A DNA stretch of 64,000 nucleotides from Cyclobacteriaceae bacterium (GTDB lineage Bacteria > Bacteroidota > Bacteroidia > Cytophagales > Cyclobacteriaceae), in assembly GCA_028284125.1 (NCBI GenBank), contig JANQSI010000009.1, positions 62,001 to 126,000 of the forward strand, given 5' to 3'. Made by a program: the position numbers and the translations under genes. The notes under the pieces were generated by a model. It did not search any database, was not told the DNA's origin, and worked only from the letters and a program-made list of their open reading frames with translations. Each line of letters begins with the position of its first letter. Within the stretch, counting starts at the first letter, position 1. Shown here one piece after another: positions 1-8,134 of this stretch.

Positions 1-692
1 TCTTCACGAAGATTTGCAGAACAAATAAGGTAAGATCCATCTGGAGACCATTTTGGGGCACCGTAGTTGTAATTCCCAGAAGTTATTTGCTTCGCTGTTC
101 CACCTTCAATTGACATGGTGAAGATATGAGTCGTGCCAGGTTCGTAATACCCTTGGCCATCTCCCCGGTAAGTCATGTCATCAATGTAAATGGGTGGGGC
201 ATTCCACTTGGCACCTTTCGGTTTTGATGGCATCTGGATGAAACTCGTCTTAGACTTGTCCACGAACATGGTGAACGCAAGCGATCTGCCGTCTGGTGAC
301 ACCACAAGATTGCTAGCTGAATTCTTGAAATTGGTGATTTTCTGTTCTGCTCTTGAGTTCAGCCAATAATGATAGACTTGTGAGGTTTCATCTTTATTGG
401 ACTTATAGATGATCCGATCATTTGCTACCCACCTGGGGTTGTTGTCTACTTGATTTCCTGTAGTGACTGGCTGATTGTTGCTTCCGTCAAAATCTACAAT
501 CCAAATGTTGGAGAGACTTTTATCAGTCATCACATCTTTGAAGTTTCGAACATACAGGATTTTCGATCCGTCTGGTGAAATCTGTGGATCGGAAACAAAC
601 TCGAGTTCATAAATATCCATGATGCTCAGCTTTTCTTGAGTAAATGCAGAGAAGATGAACATGGAAAGTAGGACGGAAACTAAAATTCGCAT
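1..692 (-). CDS. S9-family peptidase, N-terminal part (partial, runs off the left edge)
   Basis: The reverse strand is open from an ATG at 692 to the window edge, giving about 230 residues of the N-terminal half. It starts with a signal peptide (MRILVSVLLSMFIFSAFTQ) and continues with the repeated SPDG and DGSN patterns of a TolB/WD40-like beta-propeller, for example residues reading VSDPQISPDGSKILYVRNF and APKWSPDGSYLICSA. This is the substrate-gating propeller of prolyl-oligopeptidase-type (S9) exopeptidases; the catalytic alpha/beta hydrolase domain would lie outside the window. It is divergent from, and similar in type to, the S9 peptidase at 849. The family call rests on the propeller only. 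Confidence 0.75.
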   Translation of the reverse strand, partial: MRILVSVLLSMFIFSAFTQEKLSIMDIYELEFVSDPQISPDGSKILYVRNFKDVMTDKSLSNIWIVDFDGSNNQPVTTGNQVDNNPRWVANDRIIYKSNKDETSQVYHYWLNSRAEQKITNFKNSASNLVVSPDGRSLAFTMFVDKSKTSFIQMPSKPKGAKWNAPPIYIDDMTYRGDGQGYYEPGTTHIFTMSIEGGTAKQITSGNYNYGAPKWSPDGSYLICSANLRE

Positions 693-848
693 GGCTGTTG
701 GGTTGATTTGAACTTTGAAGTTAAATACTGAGTAACGAATTTCATAATGTAAGAATAGGAGTCAAAACCAGCTAAAACCCACTCATCATTTTCTAATTGC
801 TGAAAATACGGGTGTAAAGTAAATTGTAACAAATCATAACCTATCATC

Positions 849-2855
849 ATGAAAATCAAGTCACTTTTATCAGCCGTAGCATTACTAGTTCTATTCACAG
901 CGTCCGCTCAATGGACTGCAGAACATATCATGAAATTCAAATCCGTGGTAGATACGGAGATTTCTCCTGACGGGAAATACATCGCTTATGTCGTTCGGGA
1001 ACCTGTGATGAAAGGGGAAAAGTCAGAATATCTGAATCAGATTTGGATTTCGGATGTTGAAGGAACATTCAACGAACAGTATACGCAAGGAGAAAAATCC
1101 TCTTCATCTCCAAAATTTGCCCCGGATGGAAGGTCGTTCGCCTTTCTTTCATCCAGGACTGAAAAAGCACAAGTTTGGGTGATGCGACTGATGGGAGGAG
1201 AGCCAATCCAAATTACGGAGGCGAAAGAGGGGGTTTCTCAATTTAATTGGTCTCCTGATGGTCAAACAATCGCTTACACCATGCGAGATCCCCTGACTGA
1301 GGAAGAAGAACGAAAGAAAAAGGAAAAAGAAGATGTGATTCTGGTAGATAAAAACTACAAGTTCAATCATCTCTACACGACCTCTGTTAAAAAAGTAGAT
1401 GATGAGCGTGTCACGAAGCGTTTAACTGCCGGAGATTTTCATGTCACTAATTTCGATTGGTCTCCAGATGGCAAAACGATTGCTTTTTCGCATGCGGATG
1501 ATCCAACGATAAACACTGGCGGAATAAGTGTGGACATTTCCACGGTTCCTTCGGATAGTGGAGCAGTTAAAACGTTGGTGAAAAGAGCGGGAGCCGATCG
1601 TGATCCGAAGTATTCACCGGATGGAAAATGGATTGCCTTCGAATCCCACGGAGGAAAACCTGAACGTGTAGGTCTAAGTGACATTTACAAAATCTCTGCA
1701 AATGGTGGCGATATCATCCCGTTGGTACAAACGCCTGATAGAAATGCCAATATCGTCAGCTGGAGTGCAGACGGAAAGTTCTTAATGACTTCAGAAACCA
1801 TGAAAACATCCGGGGTTTTAATGGCGATTCCTTCTGAAGAAAACGTTGAAGCCTTTTCCGGAGATTTGAGATATAAGGATTCTCAAATCGCCATTCTTAC
1901 TTCACAGGAAGGCACCAGTGGGAATTTTTCAGTCAATCCAAAAACAGGAACGATGAGTTATGTCTATGAAGACACTGACACGCCTGAACAAGTTTTTCAT
2001 ACATCACTTACTTCGTCAGACAAGAAAAAAATCAGCGATGTGAGCAGTGAAGTTGAGTTACCTGAAATGGGGAAAACGGAACTCATCAGCTGGGAATCTT
2101 CTCATGACGGGATATTGATTGAAGGCTTAATTACGTATCCGATTGGGTATAAGAAAGGGAAAAAGTACCCGGTCATCCTACAAATTCACGGAGGACCTGC
2201 CGGCGTTTTCAGAAAGAATTTCACCGGAAGTCCATCTATTTATATGACGCAGTTTTTTGCTCAAAAAGGCTATGTGGTTTTACGCCCAAATCCGAGAGGT
2301 AGTTCAGGTTATGGAAAAGAGTTTCGCTATTCCAACATCCGTGATTGGGGATTTGGTGATTACCAGGACCTTGTTTCCGGCGTTGACTTTTTGATTAAAG
2401 AAGGAATTGCCGACAAAGACAAGCAATACGTGATGGGATGGAGTTACGGTGGCTACATGACTAGCTGGGTGGTAACTCAAACGGATCGCTTCAAAGCGGC
2501 GAGTATGGGCGCAGGTTTGCCTAACCTGGTTAGTATGACGACTACAACCGATATTCCTGATTACCTGGTGGCCCATTTAGGCGGTAAAGAATTCTGGGAA
2601 GATTATGAGGAGTATGAAAAACATTCAGCGATTTATCAGATCAAAAATGTGAAGACTCCAACCCAGGTCATTCATGGGGCGAATGATCTGCGCGTTCCAT
2701 TTACCCAAGGCCAGGAATTTTACGTGGCACTGAAACGAATGGGCATTGATACGGAAATGGTGGTTTATCCGCGAACACCACACGGACCGAGAGAACCAAA
2801 ACTTTTGATGGATGTCTCGCCAAGAATTCTGGCCTGGTTTGAACAGTTTGAATAG
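849..2855 (+). CDS. Exported S9-family peptidase (dipeptidyl/acylaminoacyl-peptidase type)
   Basis: A complete 668-residue prolyl-oligopeptidase-family serine peptidase. A signal peptide ending in TASAQ (residues 1-21) sends it to the periplasm or outside. Residues about 25-400 form a beta-propeller with repeated WSPDG/YSPDGK blades. Residues about 420-668 are the alpha/beta hydrolase: oxyanion region QIHGGPAGVF, nucleophile Ser532 in GWSYGGYM, Asp613 in HGANDLRVP and His645 in TPHGP, a full triad. Such enzymes cleave dipeptides or acylated residues from short peptides. The gene is divergent from another S9 gene ending its 5' side at 692, so the two may be paralogues sharing a 156-bp control region. 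Exact specificity cannot be read from sequence. Confidence 0.9.
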   Translation: MKIKSLLSAVALLVLFTASAQWTAEHIMKFKSVVDTEISPDGKYIAYVVREPVMKGEKSEYLNQIWISDVEGTFNEQYTQGEKSSSSPKFAPDGRSFAFLSSRTEKAQVWVMRLMGGEPIQITEAKEGVSQFNWSPDGQTIAYTMRDPLTEEEERKKKEKEDVILVDKNYKFNHLYTTSVKKVDDERVTKRLTAGDFHVTNFDWSPDGKTIAFSHADDPTINTGGISVDISTVPSDSGAVKTLVKRAGADRDPKYSPDGKWIAFESHGGKPERVGLSDIYKISANGGDIIPLVQTPDRNANIVSWSADGKFLMTSETMKTSGVLMAIPSEENVEAFSGDLRYKDSQIAILTSQEGTSGNFSVNPKTGTMSYVYEDTDTPEQVFHTSLTSSDKKKISDVSSEVELPEMGKTELISWESSHDGILIEGLITYPIGYKKGKKYPVILQIHGGPAGVFRKNFTGSPSIYMTQFFAQKGYVVLRPNPRGSSGYGKEFRYSNIRDWGFGDYQDLVSGVDFLIKEGIADKDKQYVMGWSYGGYMTSWVVTQTDRFKAASMGAGLPNLVSMTTTTDIPDYLVAHLGGKEFWEDYEEYEKHSAIYQIKNVKTPTQVIHGANDLRVPFTQGQEFYVALKRMGIDTEMVVYPRTPHGPREPKLLMDVSPRILAWFEQFE

Positions 2856-2994
2856 AAGAATTCAGTTATTTCTGAGGACAATGGGAAGAATCTAATTGTT
2901 ATCACGTTGAGCAACCATTCATCACAAACCTAAGATTAATGCAAACAATACTTTAGAATAGTTGTTGTTACATGGATCGACAGCCAACATAACC

Positions 2995-5514
2995 ATGAGA
3001 CCGACAGGTAAACTGATATTACTCGGAACAATTGCATTCTTTTCTTCTTTTATAGTATTTGCCCAACGACCAGGTGGACCACCGTCTGGTTATCAGAAAA
3101 AGTCTACGCCCGAAGTAGGATATGGGAAATTCAGCGGAATAGTGATGGATGAGAACGATGAGCCCGTACCATTTGCTACGATTAGGGTAACATCCGCTAC
3201 CGATAACAAACTGATTAATGGGACCATCGCTGAAGAAGATGGCAAGTGGGTGATCAAGAACGTGCCGGAAGGGGAATTTATGATCACCATTACATTCATT
3301 GGTTACGAACCAATCAATGAAGGCCCATTTAAAGTAACCGGAAAGGGAGAGTCCCATAATTTGGGAAACACAATAATCAAGACCTCAGCCACTCAATTGG
3401 AACAAGTGGTTGTTGAGGGTCAAAAGGAATTGATTGAAGATCGGGTAGACCGGATCGTTTACAACGCAACCCAAGACCTTACCACAGCTGGTGGGGATGC
3501 TTCAGATGTTTTGAGAAGAGTTCCGCTTTTGTCTGTCGATCTGGACGGTAATGTGTCATTGAGAGGTAGTAATAATATCACGGTACTGATCGATGGAAAA
3601 CCGTCAACCATAACCGCAGGTAACTTAGCGGATGCATTGCGTCAGATTCCCGCAGATGAGATTGAATCGGTAGAAGTGATCACTTCGCCTTCCGCGCGAT
3701 ACGATGCAGAAGGAACCGGAGGTATTATCAACATTGTGACTAAAAAGAATAACCTTCAGGGCGGTACACTATCTATCAATACAGGTGTTGGCTACCGAGG
3801 TTCAAACCTGGGACTGAACGCTGGTTATCGAACAGGAAAATTAGGGTTGTCTTTGGGTGGAAATGGTTTCGCCGGATACAATATCATTGGGTCGTTGGAC
3901 AACAACCAGATTGTGAACGATGCAGCAGGAAATGAATTATCTACAACCAACCAGTTTGGAGAAACGCTAAGTTCACGGATCTCTGGTCGTTACAATTTTG
4001 GTTGGGATTATACCTTTAATAAATATCATTTCATTGGAGGGGGAGTCAACTACCGAATTTTTGACTCAAGAAATGATCAAGATGATCGACTAACTGAACT
4101 CAGCGATGCTTCGGGAACGACATCATTGAACCAGGATGTATTTACGTTGACTAACTCCAACAGTGTGGATGTGAATTTTAACTACATCCGGTCTTTCGAG
4201 GAAAAAGGCAAAGAGATAAGCTTGATCTCGCTGTATAGCCAAGACAAAAGAAACAACGATTTTACGATAGATAATCTAAATGAAACGAATCTGACCGGGA
4301 CAAAAAACGAAAACATCAGCTTTAACAAAGAGTTCACGCTCCAATTGGATTATGTAGAACCAATTGGGAAAAAAGCCAAGTTTGAGACGGGGTTGAAAAA
4401 TATCTCCAGGACTGTGACGAGTGATTTCCAGCTTTTTAGACGGCAGAATAATGGTCCTTACAGCGCAGTGCAAGGTGCCAGTGTCAACAACTTCTTTCGA
4501 TACGAACAGAACGTTTCTGCAGGATACGTTTCGGGATTGATTGAGCTACCTTCTGATGTCACCATTCAGGCGGGTGGACGGTACGAATACACCACCATTC
4601 GGGCGAATTTCTCGAATGAGGCAGACTTGGAAATTGGAGATTATGGAACATTCATTCCGAGCGTTAATATGTCGAAGAAGCTAAAGGACAATTTGACGCT
4701 AAAGTTTGGTTACTCCAGGAGAATTGCACGGCCAAGTTTACAATTCCTGAATCCTAATATCAATGCGGCTAATCCGTTGGATATTTCTCAGGGAAATCCG
4801 GACTTGCTTCCTGAATTCACCGACCAGGTGGAATTGTCCATAAGCAGATTTACACGAAGTACTTCATTGAATATTTCCGCTTTTGTGAGGACCACCAATG
4901 GAAGTATCCAGTCCGTGCGGGAGACGATTGGACAGGACACGGTTTACACCACGTTCCAGAACATTGGTGAAGAAGATGCTTATGGAATCAATGCGTTTGG
5001 TAGTATCAGGAAAGGCAAGCTGACCTTGAATGGTGGGATAGATGCTTTTTATGCGGTCTTGACAAACAATATTGACGATCCGTTATTTAATGCGCAGAAC
5101 GAAGGGTTTGTGTTCAACACCCGAATGTTTGGAAGCTACAAATTATCCGAAAAATGGTCACTTCAAATGTTCGGATTTTACAGAAGCTCCAGGGTTCAAC
5201 TCCAGGGATTCACTAATCCATTCTACATTTACAGCTTGAGCATCAATCGAAATTTCAAGAACAAGAAAGGAAGCATTGGTCTTGGTGCGAATAATTTTGC
5301 CACCCCACGAAGTTTCCTTGATTCAGAAATTGACACTCCATTACTTGCCCAGAGAAGTACACGAGAGCTGCAGCTATTAAACTTCAGGGTCAACTTCAGT
5401 TATCGTATTGGTAAACTCACCCAGCGCGCTTCCAAGAAGGTCAAAAAAGTCTCCAATGATGACCTGAAACAGGGAAGCAGCAATGACGATGGAAACCAGA
5501 ATAGGAGGAGGTAG
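2995..5514 (+). CDS. TonB-dependent-receptor-like outer membrane protein
   Basis: About 839 residues from the ATG at 2995, chosen because it directly begins a signal peptide (MRPTGKLILLGTIAFFSSFIVFAQ); the frame is also open upstream from a TTG at 2962. After a Gly/Pro-rich stretch comes a carboxypeptidase-regulatory-like domain (FSGIVMDENDEPVPFATIRV... GYEP), then a plug-like domain (DVLRRVPLLSVDLDGNVSLRGSNNITVLIDGKPS) and a long C-terminal beta-barrel. This is the layout of the Bacteroidota outer-membrane beta-barrel family related to TonB receptors. The C-terminal tail is basic and disordered (ends NQNRRR) rather than ending in an aromatic barrel strand. Substrate unknown. The stop codon lies within a sequence duplicated at 5966, so the very 3' end may have been altered by insertion. 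Confidence 0.85.
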   Translation: MRPTGKLILLGTIAFFSSFIVFAQRPGGPPSGYQKKSTPEVGYGKFSGIVMDENDEPVPFATIRVTSATDNKLINGTIAEEDGKWVIKNVPEGEFMITITFIGYEPINEGPFKVTGKGESHNLGNTIIKTSATQLEQVVVEGQKELIEDRVDRIVYNATQDLTTAGGDASDVLRRVPLLSVDLDGNVSLRGSNNITVLIDGKPSTITAGNLADALRQIPADEIESVEVITSPSARYDAEGTGGIINIVTKKNNLQGGTLSINTGVGYRGSNLGLNAGYRTGKLGLSLGGNGFAGYNIIGSLDNNQIVNDAAGNELSTTNQFGETLSSRISGRYNFGWDYTFNKYHFIGGGVNYRIFDSRNDQDDRLTELSDASGTTSLNQDVFTLTNSNSVDVNFNYIRSFEEKGKEISLISLYSQDKRNNDFTIDNLNETNLTGTKNENISFNKEFTLQLDYVEPIGKKAKFETGLKNISRTVTSDFQLFRRQNNGPYSAVQGASVNNFFRYEQNVSAGYVSGLIELPSDVTIQAGGRYEYTTIRANFSNEADLEIGDYGTFIPSVNMSKKLKDNLTLKFGYSRRIARPSLQFLNPNINAANPLDISQGNPDLLPEFTDQVELSISRFTRSTSLNISAFVRTTNGSIQSVRETIGQDTVYTTFQNIGEEDAYGINAFGSIRKGKLTLNGGIDAFYAVLTNNIDDPLFNAQNEGFVFNTRMFGSYKLSEKWSLQMFGFYRSSRVQLQGFTNPFYIYSLSINRNFKNKKGSIGLGANNFATPRSFLDSEIDTPLLAQRSTRELQLLNFRVNFSYRIGKLTQRASKKVKKVSNDDLKQGSSNDDGNQNRRR

Positions 5515-5605
5515 GATTGATTTATTAACAGATTGTAAACTCTTTAGTTTTCCAATTCTGCTAAAAAATTTTCAAAGTAAGAAATGAAATTTTTGTATCC
5601 TACCT
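5507..5605. repeat. Direct repeat copy A: duplicated 3' end of the downstream TPR gene
   Basis: This stretch matches 5966-6064 at an offset of 459 bp, with about 9 differences in roughly 100 bp counted by eye. Copy B covers the true 3' end and stop of the TPR lipoprotein gene (6003-6983, minus strand), so copy A is a displaced and diverged copy of that gene end. It begins inside the last codons of the receptor gene, in the GGAGGTAG that holds its stop. Weaker similarity fades out after 5605. Confidence 0.85.
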
Positions 5606-5671
5606 GCTCCGCGTTATGTGCATTCCAGAATGGTATTATTTCAAGATTAAATTGTTACGCTATTGGACTAT

Positions 5672-5726
5672 CCATGGCTTATCCCCGGGAAGTCCCCGGG
5701 AAGTCCATGGGAAGTCTATGGCTTAT
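5672..5726. repeat. 11-bp tandem repeat (five units, minisatellite)
   Basis: Five consecutive 11-bp units: CCATGGCTTAT, CCCCGGGAAGT, CCCCGGGAAGT, CCATGGGAAGT, CTATGGCTTAT. The outer units share the CTTAT half and the inner units share GGGAAGT. Several units contain a six-base palindrome (CCATGG or CCCGGG). The array is not coding in any convincing frame. Confidence 0.85.
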
Positions 5727-5834
5727 CCCTGACTCATTCATGGGTTTGTTAATCTTTTGTAACTACCAAGTGTCTTAATTTTTAATACGCTTGCTGCTCA
5801 TTTGCGCCTCATTTTTAACTATAATTTTTATAGC

Positions 5835-5918
5835 ATGGCAAGACAAAAAGGTGTCATTAAGCTGGAAGGATCTGTCGGGGATATGTCCTTCTACAAAACA
5901 AAGAGTCTTTCGTGTTAA
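5835..5918 (+). pseudogene. Truncated small-protein gene (N-terminal fragment, 27 codons)
   Basis: Reads MARQKGVIKLEGSVGDMSFYKTKS and stops after 27 codons (5835-5918). The opening MARQKG-IKLEG-GD-(S/T)FYKT is, from memory, the start of a small conserved Bacteroidota protein family of roughly 110-120 residues that recurs in many copies in some genomes. Here only the N-terminus survives, so it is probably a remnant carried in or broken by the surrounding insertion. A start codon and an AT-rich leader are present, but no function can be assigned. The family assignment is recollection and should be checked. Confidence 0.5.
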
Positions 5919-5965
5919 GAGTTGATTGGCAAATAGGTATTTATTTTTTGCTATGGCACAACCAT

Positions 5966-6064
5966 GGAGGTAAGATTGATTTATTAACAGATTGTAAACT
6001 CTTTAGTTTTCCAGCTCCGCTAAAAACTCTTCAAAGTAAGAGATGAAATTTTTGTATCCTGCTT
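5966..6064. repeat. Direct repeat copy B (genuine 3' end of the TPR gene)
   Basis: Partner of 5507-5605. This copy includes the stop codon (complement of 6003-6005) and last roughly 20 codons of the TPR lipoprotein gene, plus about 37 bp of downstream sequence. Because the copy adjoining the intact gene keeps coding sense, it is taken as the parent and the copy at 5507 as the duplicate. Confidence 0.8.
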
Positions 6065-6983
6065 GCTCGGCAATTGCTTTCCCAGAACTAAGGTATTTCA
6101 TCGCTTCCTCATTATTGCCAGTTTCAGTATAGTATAAACCGAGCAAAAGTTTGCTTTTGCATAAGATCAATGCGTGATCAAGTTTCTCCGAAAGAAAAAG
6201 TGCACGATTGTAATATTTGAAAGCAGAATCTAATTGTTTTTGGTCCTGGTAAAACTCACCAAGATTACCAAGTGAATGTGCCTCATTGTAATAATCATTA
6301 CTAGCGCTAGCCAATTTTAGAGATTGAATGTAATAGTAAGCTGCAGAGTCAAGGTTTCCGGCTCGCTGAAAGCCAACAGCTTTGTGTGTACTGTTGATTA
6401 TAATCCCGGAAGTGTAATCCACAGCATACGCTAACCGATTTGCCTCACTGAATTTTTCCATCGCAATTTCGTCATTACCTTGGATTTGATCAATGGTGCC
6501 AAGCCGATACAACGATTGTGAAAGGAGGGGAAAATTGTTGGATGATTCTGCGATTTCTCTTGCCTTATTTACATAGGCTATCGCTGTGTCCAATTTATCC
6601 TCCAATTCAAAATAAGCCCATTTAAGATAATTGAGATCACCCATTCCGTAATACGCCTCACCGATCTCCGGATACTTCGAGGGATCATATGCAATCACTT
6701 GGCGAAACGCCTCTTCTGATTGCTCGTAGGCTTCCCTCATTCGATTGCTCTGGCCGATCGAGATTAGGTAGTCAATACGATGTTCGATTTTTAAGTCTAA
6801 GCCAAGCTGGATATTGGCTAGTTCAATAGCTTCATTCCATGCTCCTTTGCGTTGCAATTGTTCTAAGATGATTTTCAACTCAGTTCCTTGTTCTACCGGT
6901 TGGCTACCGGGTTGACAGCTGCTTAATAGGGAATAAAGCGCTAAGACTAATGTTGATTTTAGGGTTTTCTGGATAAGTGACAT
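6003..6983 (-). CDS. TPR-repeat lipoprotein
   Basis: 326 residues. The N-terminus (MSLIQKTLKSTLVLALYSLLSSC) is a lipoprotein signal with cysteine at residue 23, so the protein is probably lipid-anchored to the envelope. The rest is a run of tetratricopeptide-type helical repeats, seen in patterns such as EAFRQVIAYDPSKYPEIGEAYYGMGDL, LLSQSLYRLGTIDQ and NEAHSLGNLGEFYQDQKQLDSAFKYYNRAL. TPR arrays mediate protein contacts; no catalytic domain is present. In this phylum similar N-terminal TPR stretches occur in sensor proteins, but here nothing follows them. Its 3' end is duplicated at 5507. Partner unknown. Confidence 0.8.
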   Translation of the reverse strand: MSLIQKTLKSTLVLALYSLLSSCQPGSQPVEQGTELKIILEQLQRKGAWNEAIELANIQLGLDLKIEHRIDYLISIGQSNRMREAYEQSEEAFRQVIAYDPSKYPEIGEAYYGMGDLNYLKWAYFELEDKLDTAIAYVNKAREIAESSNNFPLLSQSLYRLGTIDQIQGNDEIAMEKFSEANRLAYAVDYTSGIIINSTHKAVGFQRAGNLDSAAYYYIQSLKLASASNDYYNEAHSLGNLGEFYQDQKQLDSAFKYYNRALFLSEKLDHALILCKSKLLLGLYYTETGNNEEAMKYLSSGKAIAEQAGYKNFISYFEEFLAELEN

Positions 6984-7092
6984 GGTGAAGGGTTTGATCT
7001 GTTCAACGAGCCTTCTGGATCAATAGTTGATTGACAATTCATGATTAGACTCAGGTAATAGCAGAACATTATTCATTTTTTATAGCAGTTTC

Positions 7093-7106
7093 CCAATCTA
7101 GATTGG
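7093..7106. promoter_or_regulatory. 14-bp perfect palindrome upstream of the universal stress gene
   Basis: CCAATCTAGATTGG is perfectly self-complementary and lies 28 bp before the ATG at 7135. Position and symmetry suit a dimeric repressor or activator site, but the cognate regulator is unknown and a chance palindrome cannot be excluded. Confidence 0.35.
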
Positions 7107-7134
7107 CGCTAAACAATGAAAAACTAATCTCAAG

Positions 7135-8043
7135 ATGAAAATGAATAATACGTGGGTAGTACCCGTTGATTTCTCTCCAATTGATTTAGAAGTGATTGAT
7201 TACGTGAAATATCTCGGAGCCTCTCAAAAGCCAGAAAAAGTTCACTTTGTCAATGTCATGAAGGAATTCAAACAATCTTATTATGGAGAATTTGAGGGTT
7301 TCCAAGATCAATTACGTGTTGATCAAAAACTCAGGCTGGAAAACAAAGTCAAGATGCATTTTAATGAGGCAGGCATTCCATATGAATGTCATATACTGTC
7401 CGGGACGGCATTTCAGGAAATCATTGGATTAGTTCTTAATAAGGCTGCCTCGCTTGTTATCCTGGGAAAGAAAAGGACGTCCTCAGGTTCCGGTGTGGTT
7501 TCGGACAGATTGTCCAGGAATTTGCCCTGCGACGTTCTGTTGGTCAACGAAGATTTTGTACCTAAACTAGATAATGTTCTGATTCCGACGGATTTTTCAG
7601 CACATTCTGACCTAGCAATGAATCAATTGTTGGGGTTAATGAATGAAATGGAGATGGAAGAGAAACCCAAACTATTTGCTTTTCACACGTACGATATTCC
7701 CTTAGGATATGATAAGTCGGGGAAATCTTATGAAGAGTTTGCTGAGATCGTGAGGTCAAATGTCGAAACGGATATGTCGGAATGGATTAAGAAGTTTGAC
7801 CATGACATTACACCGATTCTTTTACTACAAAAAGAAAACTCTTTTGCGGAATTAGTCATGGATCAAGTCGAAACGCAAGATATTGATTTGATCGTAATGG
7901 GCTCCAGGGGCCAAACACCTACTTCACTTGCTTTACTAGGAAGCAATACCATGAAAGTTTTGATGAAAAATGATCAAGTCCCGGTATTAATTGTGAAGAA
8001 ACCTGGTGAGAATATGAGCTTCATTGATTCGATGAGGAATTGA
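7135..8043 (+). CDS. Tandem-domain universal stress protein
   Basis: 302 residues with two UspA-type domains, about 1-140 and 145-290. The second keeps the nucleotide-binding signature, reading VMGSRGQTPTSLALLGSNTMKVLMKNDQVPVLIV (G-x2-G ... G-S/T). The first has a degraded equivalent (ILGKKRTSSGSGVVSDRLSRNLPCDVLLV). Tandem Usp proteins are cytosolic stress or starvation proteins; the intact second motif predicts ATP binding. The start chosen (MKMNNTW) leaves VVPVDFSP as the first strand. It is the last gene before the island whose left boundary repeat begins 41 bp past its stop. Confidence 0.88.
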   Translation: MKMNNTWVVPVDFSPIDLEVIDYVKYLGASQKPEKVHFVNVMKEFKQSYYGEFEGFQDQLRVDQKLRLENKVKMHFNEAGIPYECHILSGTAFQEIIGLVLNKAASLVILGKKRTSSGSGVVSDRLSRNLPCDVLLVNEDFVPKLDNVLIPTDFSAHSDLAMNQLLGLMNEMEMEEKPKLFAFHTYDIPLGYDKSGKSYEEFAEIVRSNVETDMSEWIKKFDHDITPILLLQKENSFAELVMDQVETQDIDLIVMGSRGQTPTSLALLGSNTMKVLMKNDQVPVLIVKKPGENMSFIDSMRN

Positions 8044-8083
8044 TGATCTGCTAGGAGTGTTCCTTGTGAAATTGAGCAGGGCG

Positions 8084-8101
8084 TTACTTTCCGATGCAAA
8101 A
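8084..8101 (-). repeat. Attachment-site copy 3 (left outer boundary, mnmE 3'-end duplicate)
   Basis: Minus-strand TTTTGCATCGGAAAGTAA, encoding the last five residues of MnmE plus a stop, 10 kb away from that gene. Two synonymous differences from the genuine end (TGC for TGT, ATC for ATT). Similarity does not extend into the flanks, as expected for a recombination core. Confidence 0.8.
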
Positions 8102-8134
8102 TGTGTAGTACATCCTATCCTACATTACAGAAGC

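Larger units (their letters stand above)
5515..6002. other. Decayed insertion region without an intact gene (488 bp)
   Basis: This gap holds, in order, the duplicated TPR gene end (copy A), an 11-bp-period tandem repeat at 5672-5726, a truncated small gene at 5835-5918, and the start of copy B at 5966. The simplest reading is an insertion of about 459 bp between the receptor and TPR genes that duplicated or captured one flank and has since decayed. The open frame on the plus strand at 5584-5778 only reads through the repeats and I do not consider it a gene. Confidence 0.6.

Noticed and set aside
5584-5778. 64-codon plus-strand frame over the duplicated segment and the minisatellite
   Set aside because: It reads antisense to the duplicated TPR gene end and then through 11-bp repeats; no ribosome site and no protein-like composition.
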